Below are positions 44,188 to 56,969 of a DNA stretch of 64,000 nucleotides, piece by piece. A program made the translations under genes and the position numbers. The number at the start of each line of letters is the position of its first letter. Within the stretch, counting starts at the first letter, position 1. The stretch comes from Luzula sylvatica (taxonomy: Eukaryota > Streptophyta > Magnoliopsida > Poales > Juncaceae), in NCBI GenBank assembly GCA_946800325.1, contig OX326959.1:25613447-25677446 (forward strand), read 5' to 3'. The notes beneath the pieces were generated by a model. The model saw only the letters and a program-made list of their open reading frames with translations, was not told where the DNA came from and ran no database searches.

Positions 44188-47100
44188 TGGTTTCTGGTTG
44201 CTGATTTTGTTTTCGTGATAACTTTGGCTACACAACTTGGAATTTTGAGTTCTTTATATCGATTTGATCGGCATCAATCATACTAGCATATTATTAGATA
44301 ATTATTTAGAATAATTAGACTCCCGAATAAAATCATATGCATATAGAAAATCTTGTGATAGTGATATAATTGGATTATGTCACGAATTTAGAAACATGCA
44401 ATGGCATGATCCCTCATAATATTTAAGTCATGGAAATGCCTTCCATATCCACAACCATCGAGATTGATATGACATAGTGCGTGGTTTCAGGCCATAGTCG
44501 GGCACGTACTATTGTATATATTGGTGCGGGTGGTAAGCGTTAATTGGGGATTCACGTGGTTTCAGGCCATAGTCGGGCACGTGAGTAGTTCAATTGAACG
44601 ATACGATGGATATGGTTGTGACTTAACCGTCCAAGCCAATCCGATTGGAGTTCGGGGCATAGATAGGATGCACACACGGAACTGGGATTGTATTGGATAC
44701 GATTCATCACCGAAATCTTATAACGGTTCAAGAATCGCATTGGATGCGATTGGATATAATCCTACCTAAAATATCGAGATCTCATTTGTCGGCCATAGTC
44801 ACTTATGGGAGGATCGTAAAATATGGGTCTTGAGTGTTATGGACTTGGAGTCCCGTATCGGTATGAGGGTTATCGATTCGATAAAAATAACACATTCATA
44901 TATTCATCATATAAGCATATAGATTAAGTACGCACGGTTAGGAGTTAATCTTCATCATCCGTTTAGAATTATGTTTTCAAGCAACACCAAATATATCGAT
45001 TAGATCGATATGATAGATGGCTTTTGGGCCGGAATTACCGTTATTAACCTTGATAGTCAAAGAATAGTTCTTAGACTTAAAGGAACGTGTTGGACACGGA
45101 AATGGTAGATTCGGGGCTCGAGGCTTTGGCTTTAGAGAAAGCCGGGTTCGATAAACTTAAGAAGGAATCGAACAATATTACGTGCCTTGTGGTGGCATGT
45201 ATAGACGCAAATTTCTCAAAATTGTTTTGAGAATTCGGGTGTATATGAAAGTAAAACACAACGCTCAAGAAATAGTTTCAAGAGCTAGAGCGCGTTGAAT
45301 GACTCAATGCGGCTCAAAGAGTAGGTTAATTTTGAGACGCCTTATGGGTCTTTGATTAACACTCGTGTGTTGATGGTACGAGATTTGATCTTCGTGACCG
45401 AATATCATATGCATTCGATAGATAAGTCGATCCCGAAATTGCATTTGATGCGATGGAAATTTGAATAGGAGATACTTAGAGTTTCTGGGGAATCCAAAGC
45501 ATAAAGATGCGTGGATGTCCTTGTAATTCAAAAGGTGGGATCGAAAGAAATGTATGTCTAAGGGTATTTTGGGAAAATGTTTTCCAAAATGGAGAGTTCG
45601 GACAAAGAGTTGTCCAAACTAATGACTCAAAGAACGGTGAAATCCGAGGAGGATTAAACCTAGAAGTTGATTGCTTCTTTTGGCATTGCCGTCTTGGCCA
45701 TATAAACGAGATTCGCGTATCTAGATTCCATATGATGGATTGCTAGAATCATTCGAATTAGATTCGATTGATTAATGCGATACTTATTTATTAGGAAAGA
45801 CGACAAAGGGCATCATTCTCCAAAGGTTGGAGAAAAATCCAACGAATTATTGGAAATTACATTTAAATGTAAATGTTCCGATAAGTTCCGAGGCAAGAGG
45901 AGGCTATCGGTATTTTGTTACGCTTATGGACGGTTAAAGTAGATATGAAAATATTTTTTTAATGCGTACCGAAACGGAGACTTTTCAAAGGTTCATATAG
46001 TTTCAAAACAAAATACGAAATCAACTAAGCAAGAAAATCAAAGCTTTTCGATGGGATCGAGAAAGGCAAGTATTTGAGCTAGACCTTTCGATAGGATCGA
46101 AGAGGCGATATTTGAGTTATGAATATTGATGATCATTTATGATTGTGGAATCGTTTCACGATTGTCTTCATTTGGAACATTGAGATGTGTCCGAAAAGAG
46201 GAAATGAACGCATGTTGGACATGATTCGATAAATGATAAGCCAATAGGATCTCCCAAAAATGTTTTGGGGATACGCCCTTGAGACAGCGGCACTAATGAA
46301 TGGTTGCATATGAGATATGAACCATAAACCTTCTAATCGGTACAAAAGACGCCATATGAGATATGGATCGGAATGGTTCCGAAGTTGTCACTTGTACAGA
46401 TTTGAGGATGTGAGTGTATTTCGAAATTTGTTTCGGTTAAACTCAATCCCAAATCTGGAAATTGTTCGTTTATCCTTAAGGAAACTAAAGGGTATTAGTT
46501 CTAACGTCCCAACGAAAATGAGATTTTCGTGGCTCGAAGAGATGCCTTCTTGGAGGAGGACTAGATGCGCACAAGTTTGGAACTTGGTGCCATTTATCTC
46601 TATGCGGGCTAGTGGGAGTAGAATAAATCTCGAAAGAGTTCGAGATCTGAAAATGAACATTGTACCGATGAAAGTTGACATGGCTTCATCAAGAATTGAT
46701 GAACGCAAGTCGAACACACAAAGGAATTTTTCGTAGATTTAGTAGGCTATATCATAAGCCGGTAAATACGGATTTATCGTGGCTAATGATGATAGATCGA
46801 AATCATATGATGATTCGATATCCTACAAGGATGCTATGAAAAGTTGATTCCACATGACATGGTGTCATGAAATCTGAGATTCGATCCATGTAAATTATCA
46901 AGTTTAGAACTTGATTTCATTACTTTCTGGGTTAGACCCGTGAAATGTGAGTGAGTTTTTCAAGATGAAGAACCGGCATGGATAGGAATACGCATATATG
47001 TAAAGCGAGGCTTTTTGCGAAAAGTTTCATGCAATTCATAGTCGGACTATGAAGAAACGTTTTCGCTTGTTGCCATGCTTTCACATTCTCGAAATTCTGC

Positions 47101-49621
47101 TTGCCATGGTCGCGTATTATGAATATGTGATGTGGCAAAATGAATGTCAAAACCGAATTTCTTGACAGAAATTTTATGAAAGGATGTGTACTTGACACAA
47201 CCTTACGGTTTTGTCGATTCATAAGAATCGGGGATAAGATATGCACGCTTTAACGATCCATATGATGGATTAGAGAAAGCTTCTCGGAATTGGAATATTC
47301 GTTTTTGACGAAGTTATAAACTGTTATAAAATTGTCGAAACGAATGGAAACTTTGTGTACACATGAAGGTTAGTGGGAGCTGCGTTATATTTCTTGTAAC
47401 GACAAAGGATTTAGACGAGACCGCTTATGAAATAAGCGTGAAGATCTATAGGATAGATCTAAGAAGTTCCTCGTTCTATTTTATAGCACATATATCGATA
47501 TATTGTTGAAAATGGTTTTCAACATGTAAACTCCTTGGAGGAGTTAAATCGAAATGTCGAATGACAGAAATTTTCAACGGCTCGATGTGAGACATCAAGC
47601 AGCGCGAAAAGTAATAATATGATGCCTTACATTTTGATGTTAGGATCTATTATATCTGTCATGATATGTATGTGGCTATCTGTCGTACAAATAAAGCGTC
47701 TAATTCACCTTCAATACAATTCGTGGGAATCACATGAGTTTGAATGTAATTCGATTACATGAGACTAACTCTTGTGAATGTATAATGGTTATACAAATAT
47801 ATACATAATGGTTATGTATATTTAAACCCATCGAGATTTGTATTGATAGCGGTGAGGTTTATCCTTGAATACTTTGCGAAAGAATTCAGGATTTTTTATC
47901 TATAATGGTGTGGAGGACGTGTTGGTTATAAAGAGATATAACAACAACAGTTTCCAAAGATTAAGCACGTCCAAATATGTAGCACGACTTTCGATCACAA
48001 AGTGTGTACATGTTTTGCTTAAATGAAAACTCGGTTATGTGGAAAGGTTCCACAAGACCAATAGTTTATGATTCTATTTACGGAGGCGAGTATATTGCGG
48101 TTATTAATCGCAAAAAGAAGTGGTATGGATCAAGGATACATGACCAAACTCTCGTAGCCACGAGTTATCGGATTTTTGGTTGTTTATTGCGTGAAACACA
48201 ATAGTACAAGCCAAAAATGCCGAGGTCACAACCACTTCTAACTAATACTCAGAAAATTTCATTGATCCATGAAATTTTGCGAAAAGATGTGATCGTGGGT
48301 ATTGAAAATGTTCCAATCCTGCAGAAGATTAACACTAGCGGGAACGTGCGGACCCGTTTACAAAACCGCTCTCTCTAGTCGCGCGTGACTGTCATGCGAT
48401 GACTATGGGTATGGAGATACCTAGAGGAGGAAGAAGAGAGTAGAGTGTAGCTATCTAATACGATAGTCCTCGCAGGTTGTGGGTATGGAGATACCCATAG
48501 GTAAACGTTGTATCACCCAAATACTTAGTCCATATGAATGTATCCCTTTTAAAAATTTTGTTTACTTAAATTTTCATGCATTCACCTTATATGAAAACTG
48601 TGTGCGGGTTGTGTAATATGATTGTTACATGAACCCTGATTTGAGCTTGTGTGGACGTCGACATGGTTGAGGACCATGTGCAGCGAAACCGTCACACTTA
48701 AAGTGTCATTTCTAAACATCCCTAGTCGCGGGTCAGTTTGCTTAAGAGAGAAGCATTACTATTACAAGGGAATAGACTGAACGCGTACACTAGTACGTTA
48801 GCCGAGGAGATGATTATGTTTTGCTAATCATGGGACAAGGTGTTTGTCGAATCGGGAACGTAGATATATGTTAGGTTACATGTATTGGATATGACCGAAG
48901 CCGCGAGACCATGACATGGTTTAGTCATTATAGATGGACTTGCGACGGATGGGGTTTTAGATTCTTCATACTTGAGGGGATCATTGATTGCGTTACGTGC
49001 GTAACACAATGCTTTGATATGATCTTACGCTCACCGTAACAGGGAGTTAAAAGGGTCATCATTGGGTATTGTCCGAAACACGGAATTCAATGTGAGTCTC
49101 CAAGATAGGAATTGTTTATTCCGAAAGGAAGAGATATCTCTTAGGCGCCGCTCGATGAGTCGATTAACGAAAACCGTGGCCACGGTCAATGATATTAATG
49201 GTTAATATCGATTGAAATTTGTTAACTCAACTCGGAATTGGGGAATAAGTCTAGTTAATCAAATTATAAGGATGACTATTACCATGCCTTTTGATTAACG
49301 GATATCGTAAACAAGAGAACTAGTAACCGCTATTCGAGATAGGCACAATGATCACAATCATTTTTCGTTTAACATGGGTAGCTATGATGGAGTGACTAGA
49401 TCCCGCTCATGAGCTTGTAGGCAATGGAAACAACCTACTACCATCGTTAAGTCGAACCTACATGGTCACACAACGAGTCGTACTAAGTCGGGCTTGATCA
49501 TAAAATCGGCACATTGGATGTGCATAGCTTGGTATTTGATACGCGAGCTATATTCTCTAAAATCGTGCGTATTGGATATGCATGAGTACCTTTTAGGTAG
49601 ATCTGAAATTGAGTGGGAGAC

Positions 49622-50633
49622 TGAAAGAAATACAGTTTCGGATCAACCGTAAAAGTGTACACAAGGATAAACGAATGTAGTCGTACATTCGTGGCCATAA
49701 CTTTCAGTGGGAAAATCCAATTAGAATGGTTCAAATTGGGTTAGATAGATAATGAGATTATCTACAACCTTCATATAGAAATATATTTCATATGAACGAA
49801 GTATAAGTGTCGTTTCTGTGAAATACCGAAAGGGTGCAACAGTATGACATACAGTTAGTAAAACAGTCATAACTTTTGCATACGAACTCCAATTGGGCTG
49901 GGCCAAATTGGGTTGTGTAGATAATAAGATTATCTACAACTTTCGTGTTGGTTGATTGTCTGTCAGAGAAATTTATCAATTTCGTCTGGACAGAATACTG
50001 AACAGGTTCATACAGTTTTCTGTGTGAAAGGGTGTATATTGGATATACATGCCTTTTGGCTAATCCTTATCCTATTTAGGTATAAATATGATTTTCTCTC
50101 TCATCTTCACTAAGCAATTCAATCAGTTGAATCATTCTAAGCAAGTGATTATTCTGCCCAATATACACAAGAAAAAGAGCAAATTCAGATTTGATCTTTA
50201 GTGAGTGAAAGGGTGCGAAGAGAGAGAAATCGAGAAAGGAGTTTCTCGAGTAATAGAGAATCGATTAGATCGAGCAAGTTCGCCGGTGCATCGTCTAGGC
50301 AGGTGCATCCGCGACCGACGTCTTGCGACTCACGGTGGATACAAGTAGAGGAGCGACAATTGTGGCTCTTGGATTGTGATCGACTCAAGGAGTGAGAAGA
50401 CGGTCAACGAACGGTGAAAGACGCGTGGTATGGGACGCGCGGATTGTCACCAACGTGACAGGAGATAGAAGGCGGCGATCAACCCTTCGTGCGTGATCAA
50501 TTTCACGCTGGTATAGATCTATCCTTCTATTCGCATCGTACCCTCGAAGTCATGGCGTGATCTCGGGAATCGGGGAATCGGACCGGGCCTTCATTCCGCT
50601 GCGCGGGCCCGGGGTCGAGGATATTCTCCTACA
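49622..50633 (+). repeat. 3' LTR of the nested copia element
   Basis: 1012 bp; ends CTCCTACA where the 5' LTR ends CTCCTTCA. Its other differences from the 5' LTR are single-base changes. Confidence 0.95.
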
Positions 50634-50638
50634 GAGGA

Positions 50639-50960
50639 TGCCAAGTTAGACGAGTCTGAGAAAGAAGAATCCTCAGCTATTGTACCGACTAGCCCCGCAA
50701 TACCTGATGAAGAAGACGAGCCGAGACAGACGCGCACAAGGAGCCTACAAGAGCTATACGATGCAACCAGTGAGGTACGTCTTGTTTGTCTTTTGGCAGA
50801 TGCGGAGAATATTTCCTTTGAAGAAGCGGTGAGAAACAAGAAATGGAAAGCCGCGATGGATGAAGAGATTGGGGCTATCGAGAAAAACAAGACGTGGGAT
50901 TTGGTCGAATTACCAGAAGGATGCAAGCCCATAGGAGTCAAGTGGGTGTACAAGAGAAAT
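50639..50960 (+). pseudogene. Continuation of the outer copia polyprotein, truncated at the start of reverse transcriptase
   Basis: The frame resumes after the nested element with an acidic linker (DESEKEESSAIVPTSPAIPD), then SLQELYDATSEVRLVCLLAD, AENISFEEAVRNKKWKAAMD and IEKNKTWDLVELPEGCKPIG, and stops at VKWVYKRN. This is the conserved lead-in of the copia reverse transcriptase. The catalytic motifs that normally follow are absent, and the sequence changes abruptly to unrelated DNA at about 50960. Confidence 0.92.
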
Positions 50961-51048
50961 TTTTTTTTCAAAAGTATAACTTTGTACATGAGAGTACTTA
51001 TTTCATTCCAAAAAAACTTTCGACAAAATAAGCCATAAGAACACATAC

Positions 51049-51204
51049 TCATCTATTCTTCCCATACTCCTCAAACTTATGCTTCTTCCTCAACAAAGGA
51101 GAATGGCCACATTTTTTCTTGCGGCAATTACTCGACCTTAATGGAAGCCTAGCATAGCACTTGCGGCAAACCAACGTGTTCTCGTTGTGCTTGTGAGCGA
51201 CAAC
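51049..51204 (-). pseudogene. Captured antisense fragment resembling ribosomal protein eL40
   Basis: The minus strand encodes VVAHKHNENTLVCRKCYARL, then PLRSSNCRKKKCGH and SPLLRKKHKFEEYGKNR, then stop. The CRKCYAR and NCRKKKCGH blocks give the C-x2-C-x10-C-x4-C zinc site of eL40, the ribosomal half of ubiquitin-L40 fusion genes. The C-terminal residues differ from standard eL40. A cag splice-acceptor with a T-rich tract precedes it (51205-51220). Downstream of the stop, about 80 bp of UTR-like sequence ends in an A8 run at the junction with the copia reverse transcriptase remnant. It replaces the missing RT/RNase H part of the outer element. Confidence 0.72.
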
Positions 51205-51268
51205 CTGCAAAAAAAATTTCAAGACGATGATCGGGATGATGAAGAGGCTTGTGCTTAAGGGAGGAATT

Positions 51269-51622
51269 TGTTGATAAGCCCAAACCCAAAATAATAAATT
51301 AAGTTTAATTAGCCCATATAAGTTTAGCAAAAGTTATTTTAAGAAAAGTAATTTAGGAAATAATTATAGGGCAAGATTTATTATAGGAAAGTAATTTAGG
51401 AAATAAGTTTTAAGGCAAGGTTTAATTCCTTGTAATGCAAGTTTATGGAGCCTATAAATAGGCCTTAGATGTTTAGAGATTAATTACATTGAAATCTATA
51501 TCATCAAATATCAATTAGAAAAGAGAGAAAGACTTGTAAGAGACTATTAGAATTATAAAAGAGAGTTTTATTTATTAGAAATTCCTATTAGAAATCCATA
51601 TTCGAATCCCGTATTACCAACA
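51269..51622 (+). repeat. 3' LTR of the outer copia element
   Basis: 354 bp, TG...CA, followed by the ttaat duplication. Confidence 0.93.
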
Positions 51623-51717
51623 TTAATAACCTGGATTGGTTCCTCAAATATTTTTTTCCATTTAGTAACTATTATAAGTAGTTCTTTACTGGAAATTTAA
51701 ATTCTATCTCTAATATA

Positions 51718-52110
51718 TGAAAATTTAAGTTACCTCTCAAGATGAAGATATTTCTATAGCTTACCAGCCAGAATAAATTTTTAACAATTAATAACTTGAA
51801 GAAAAAAGGTTGGATAATTGCTAACTGGTGCATTATGTGCCACTCTAATGAGGAATATGGTGTTCATCTCTTCAGCCAATGTCTTTAGCCAATTAATACC
51901 TGGAATAAATTAAATGGTTTATTAAATTTAACAATCCATGTAATTTCTGATTTAATTGGGATTCTTACCTCAACCGAAGTTCACATCAAATTGAACACTA
52001 AACATTCATAATTTTCTCCAATTTATGGAGAGAAAGATGCCGTAGGATTATTGAACAGACCATATTGACAGAGTGGGGTTGATAGATAGAATCCTGGAGG
52101 AGAGGAGAAG
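51718..52110 (+). pseudogene. Decayed LINE fragment (zinc-binding RT domain)
   Basis: The plus strand reads KFKLPLKMKIFL, a stop, then LTSQNKFLTINNLKKKGW and WCIMCHSNEEYGVHLFSQCL. This matches the layout of a zf-RVT domain (LPLKIKIFLWL..., CxxC..E...HLFxxC). Several stops follow before a YGER-type segment near 52025. It is an old fragment unrelated in position and strand to the LINE at 52523-56402. Confidence 0.65.
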
Positions 52111-52522
52111 TTTTGAAAGAGTTTTTCAAAAGTCAGATGAGCTAAATGCTTCATCGAGAGGAACATACTTCGAATTTAATGAATAAACACTCAAATTGAA
52201 AACTCGAGAGGATTAATAAATGCAACAAAGCTTACTGTTTATTTCAGTATAGAAATTTGAGGGATAAATAATTCAATTAATAAACCCAAGTTGAGTTTTG
52301 AGATATTTCGGAAGAGTAGAGGAGAAGATTGAAGAAATCAGTTTAAGAAATGAGAGATGCGGCACGAAGGGAGAAAACTGATGGAAAAAACGCAATTTTT
52401 TTTCTTAAACATGAAGTCTACTAGAGGACCCGAGTCTTCCATGAACTTATCGAGATTTTCTTCAATTCATAGGTATAAACAAGAGTTTCCACATGCTAGA
52501 CAAGATGAGATCTATAATGCTA

Positions 52523-55500
52523 ATTTTTTTTTGGAGAGAAATCCGTAAGCATTACGCGTTAATAATAAAAAGGGATACATTGTCTTGATTACATCAGATA
52601 TAATTTAAATAACAATAAAAACGATAAATAAATATATTACAGACCACGAACAAATTAGAACAACATAAAAGTAAAGAAAAATAGAAGGTACAGTTTAACA
52701 TACCTACTGAACGAAATTAAGTAACCTAAATCCATAGCTTGATCCTGCAGTTGCAGATTATGATTGTCGTTGGAGAGGCCAACATTTGTCTTCATGCGCC
52801 ATACCGAAGATTCTGGCTAAATTGGCGAGTCTGTCCGCCTCCTCGTTATGTACCCTGTTGCAGAGGATGTACGTTGGATCTTTGAGTTTTCTTTTCCAAA
52901 ACACACATTCTTTTGCCCTTTGTAGTGCCGTCCATCTGGAGATGTTGATCTTGTTGACATCCGTTATAGTTTGCATGATAGATACCAATTCCGCTGAATC
53001 TGAAAAGAAGGTACAAGATAATGTATTAAAGATTCAAAATACAACCTGGATGCGAGTTCTAATGCTTTGAATTCCGCGCTTAGGCTATCTGTGTCCATTG
53101 ATGGTTTCGATGAAATCCATCTTAGACTCCTACAGAACGAAGGTGTAGCCTGCGTCTCCTTTGTCTTTGAGGGATGCGTCTGTCCAGCACATCAGGTCTG
53201 AGTTTGTTTCCGTTGTACTTCTCTGATGATTCAGGAGGCTGGATTGAGTGATTGTGTGCATTATGGCTTCTTGTGTGTGGTTATGGAGGTGGTGATTTTT
53301 GTCAGCTTTATAGATCACACTCGAAGGGGAAGGGTTGGTATTACTGAAGACTTTAGCATTTCTAGTGAGCCAGATTTTCCCGAGAATGAAGAAGGGTAGA
53401 GTGTTTGTAGTGACGTGTTAGATTTCAAAAAAGGAATGATGTCTGATTGGAGAGAAGGGATCCTAGGTGGAGGTACCAGAGGTGACCATGCCTGTATTGC
53501 ATGAGAGCATTCAAAAAAAAGATGGATCGTTGTTTCATCGTGTAGTGAGCAGACATGACATAGGGGGTTAATTGAGTTTATTTTCTTGTGTAGATTGTCT
53601 TTTGTGGTGAAATTCTCTTATTTTGCCACAGTCATTTGTCGTCAGGTGCGTTTATCGGTGGGCCTAGTTTTTTGGTTGCATAGAAATGATAGGGCTCTTT
53701 TGTGTTTAATTTCCTGATGGGCTTGCTGACCATATTAGTTCATCTTTTTGGTTGGGCCTATTCAAAGAATCAAAGTCTATTGGGATAATATTATAGAGGA
53801 GTTGTGGCCCAAAAATGGTTTCTATTATATTTTTTCTCCATGTATTGTTTTGGCGATCAAAGAGATCAATGATCATTAGATCTTCTTGTTCCTTATTAGC
53901 CGGGAAAAAATTCTCCCAGCCTGTGAACCATTGATTTCCGATCGCCGGGGTAAGTTCTCAATTGCCCAGTTGCCATATAGAGTTATTTGCAATTCTTTTC
54001 TAACGGAGATGAGGGCCTTCCATGTGTCAGAAGAGTTCCTATATCTAGTCGTGTGGAAGAAATTGGAATTGGGGAAATATTTTGATTTCACGATCTCTAT
54101 CCAAAGGGCTTGGTCCTCCCGATTGATTCTCCAAGCCAGTTTCAAGATGAGTGCTTTATTAACGCACTCGAGATCTCTAATGCCTAGGCCTCCCAGATCC
54201 TTTGATTCAGTGATTTTCTCAATTTGGCGGATGCCAGGTAACGCCTCGAATTTTTATTGGACCAAAAAAATCTCTTAATTATTGTGGTTAATCTCGATAT
54301 TATGCCAGAGGGTAATAAAGTGGTCGTCATGGTGTAAAGCGGGAGGGAAGCTAATACCGTTTGAACCATGATTAGCCTGCCAGCCTGATTGAGGGAGTTC
54401 TTTTTCCAGCTGGTTAGTTTGGATTGATATTGATCCAGGATGTATTGGAAATTTTCGATTTTGTTATAACCCCAAAATAGTAGGACCCCTAGGTACCTTT
54501 CGCCTTGTGTAGCTCTTCTGGCTCCCAAGATTTGTAATATTTGTTCTTGTAATTGTTGGTTTGTGCGGTTGCTGAACCAAATAACAGATTTATTCTTGTT
54601 TATTCTCTGTCCCGAGATTGCCTCAAAGGATGATATGATTTGGTGAAGATTGGTTAATCTCCGTAATTGTAGCTTCTCCGAAAAGTACGAGATCATCTGC
54701 GTACATGACATGGGTTAGAGAGGGTGAGCGGCATCCTAGGCGGATCCCACGGATTGGGTTGTTATGGTGTTGACTGTTTAAAATTCGTGATAGGACGAAA
54801 AGACGAGAGAGGACATCCTTGTCGGAGTCTTCTTGCCGAAGTAAAGAAGCCGTTCCCCTTCTGTCCATTGATTGAGATGAAGTAACTACTGAAGCCGATA
54901 GCTTGTAAGGTGTCTAGTACGAATGACCACTCAATTCTGTCGAAGGCTTTACTAAGATCCAGTTTAAGGATGAATTCTAATTTGGTGTTCGTTGATGATT
55001 TTAGGGAACGCATTACCTCTTTCATTACTACGATGTTGTCCGTAATTAAACGACCATGGATAAAAGCAGTTTGATTTAATGAGATTATGTCCGGCAACAC
55101 TGATTTGAATCGATGGCATAATACTTTAGTGATCAGTTTGTAGCTGAAATTGCAGACAGAGATGGGTCTGTATTCTGATATGTGTTCGGGTTTGATAGTT
55201 TTGGATATAAAATATATGTTAGCGAGTCCGATAGTAGAAGGTAAATTCTCGGTGTGAAAAAATGTTTGAACCATGTGGGTTAAGGCCGGCCCAATTAGTT
55301 GCCAGTTTTTGTGTATAAATAGACCCGACAGGCTGTCAGGCCCAGTAGCTTTATTTGGGTCAACAGAGAATGCAATTTATCGTATTTTTTCCGCATTTGG
55401 TTGAAGATCGATGAGGGATTTTTGCTAGTCAGTGATTCTTGGAATGGAATGCATTATTGTTGCGCCAATCAGAGAGAATGGGTCTGGGTTAGAGGTCGTG

Positions 55501-56402
55501 AATAGGTGTTTGTAGTGTGACACAAAGCGAGAGGTTATCTGATTTTGGCTTGTGATCCAGTTATTGTTATCATCTTTGATGGCTAGTATCCTATTTGATC
55601 TTTGTTTGTTTGATGCTATAGCATGGAAAAATTTAGTATTTAGGTCTTCATCGTTAGCCCATTTAATATTAGCTCTTTGTCGCCAGTAAGTGTCTAGAGA
55701 GAATAAAGATTCGTTGTGTTGTATTTCCAGATTCTTAATGATCGGGGTCCAGTGGATTGGGTTTGAAGGAAGCGATGACTGGGCTTTTGACATTTGGGCA
55801 TCAATGTTTTTCAGGGTTGATTTTGGGTTTGTATTGTTTTTTAAAGCCCAAACTTTGATTTCTTTTTTAATAGTATGTACGGCCTTGTCCCAGTCATCGC
55901 TCTGAGATCGTAATGGTATACGTTTGCAGCATGCTTTGAAGGTTGTGGTATTCAGCCACCAATTTTCTATCCTAAATTTATTCCCGGTATTGTGTTTATG
56001 TGGGATGAGTCTTATCCATATCCGGCTTTGGTCGCTATTAAACCGAGGTAAGTGAAAAACTGAGATATTCGGGAAGTTATTGCACCAGTCGTTTGTGGCT
56101 AGGATCCGATCAAGTCTTTTGAATTTAAGGGGGCCGTTAAATTGATTGTTGCACCAGGAATATGCCGGACCACGATGACCGAGGTCTATGAGGCTGGATT
56201 CTTGGATCATTTTCTTGAAGAATCTATTGTTGTCATCCAACCATGGTGTGTCATAACCTAAACGTTCATGAGGAGAAGCAATTGAGTTAAAGTCCCCGAC
56301 TATGCGCACTTCCGGGTTAGCTATGGAAGTGGCTTGTATATAGTCGAAGAGGGTTGGGTTATTATGGTGATGTGGGTTCCCATATAGACTTATAGTGTGC
56401 TA
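52523..56402 (-). mobile_element. L1-type LINE, 5'-truncated and decayed, 3.9 kb
   Basis: On the minus strand: the end of an AP-endonuclease domain (MRIVGDFNSIASPHERLGY, LDRILATNDW; 56309-55900 or so), reverse transcriptase (FISKTIKPEHISEYRPISVC, ILKLDLSKAFDRIEW, GFFTSARRLRQGCPLS, HVMYADDLVLFGEA; about 55270-54670), a C-terminal segment with RYLGVLLFWG and SNKNSRR (about 54500-54260), a zinc-binding part (about 53630-53480) and an RNase H-like end (LMCWTDASLKDKGDAGYTFV, CNRVHNEEADRLANLA; 53320-52760). It ends in an A run (T run at 52523-52531). Frameshifts and stops break it into at least six ORFs. Flanks tgctaattt and tgctaaatt may be a weak target duplication. Confidence 0.88.
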
Positions 56403-56639
56403 AATTGATGGAGGTGGTGAAACGGAGAAGAAGCAAGGCTAAGGAGCTGGAAAAAGAATGCAAGTGGAGTAGAGGGCGTTTTATACTCAAATCTAAAAAT
56501 ACAGGATTTATTTTCTCGGTTTTCAAGTTTAATATTTCTTGCATGCAAGAAAATGAATCCTGGTTTAACACTAAAGCTAAGATTTGTTTTCAGTATTTTG
56601 AACGGTCGTAATATATCAAGGAGAATATAACGTCAAGGG

Positions 56640-56969
56640 CTATTAATTAGGGTAATATTACTTTGTAATTAGTAGTACTACCCTCACAGAGGCTGTAATA
56701 ACAATTTTCTTTAACGAAAAATCATATATGTGGGACCTACTGAGCCCATTCTATTTTCTAAAAAATATATATATATCTTTTGTGCGAGTATATTATTATT
56801 TTTCCAACCAAACAGTATAATACTATAGTATATATACAAAAAAATGAAGTCAATTAATTATTACTAAATGCTCCTATATATAAATTCACATGATTGTGTA
56901 AAAGAACTAATCTACTTTGAATAATATAATAATTTACATAAATAAAGCGTAATATATGCAATTGTTTAT
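56640..56969. other. 3' flank of the zinc-finger gene
   Basis: AT-rich spacer between the LINE and the zinc-finger gene; nothing recognised. Confidence 0.5.

Larger units (their letters stand above)
42385..50633 (+). mobile_element. Ty1/copia retrotransposon (nested), non-autonomous, 8249 bp
   Basis: The LTRs 42385-43396 and 49622-50633 are both 1012 bp and differ at about eight positions by eye. A perfect 5-bp duplication, gagga, flanks the element (42380-42384, 50634-50638). The primer-binding site TGGTATCAGAGCG is at 43398-43410, and purine tract attgagtgggagac precedes the 3' LTR. The internal 6.2 kb has no ORF longer than about 140 codons. Only shreds of copia pol can be recognised: WHCRLGHINEIRV at about 45690, WGYALETAALMNG-like sequence at about 46265, FCLNENSVMWKGS at about 48010, and ILRKDVIVGIENVP at about 48280. 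It is recently inserted but unable to encode its own proteins. Confidence 0.93.
39722..51622 (+). mobile_element. Ty1/copia retrotransposon (outer), interrupted and RT-deleted
   Basis: The LTRs are 39722-40062 and 51269-51622 (TGTTGATAAG...ACCAACA). A perfect 5-bp duplication, ttaat, flanks the element (39717-39721, 51623-51627). The primer-binding site TTGGTATCAGAGC (about 40065-40077) and purine tract aagggaggaatt before the 3' LTR are present. Gag, protease and integrase are readable. A second copia element (42385-50633) is nested in it, and most of the reverse transcriptase and all of RNase H are missing. Without the nested element it is about 3.65 kb. It is defective. Confidence 0.95.

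Noticed and set aside
52357..52548. 63-residue plus-strand ORF
   Set aside because: No motif; it runs into the A/T tail of the LINE on the other strand.
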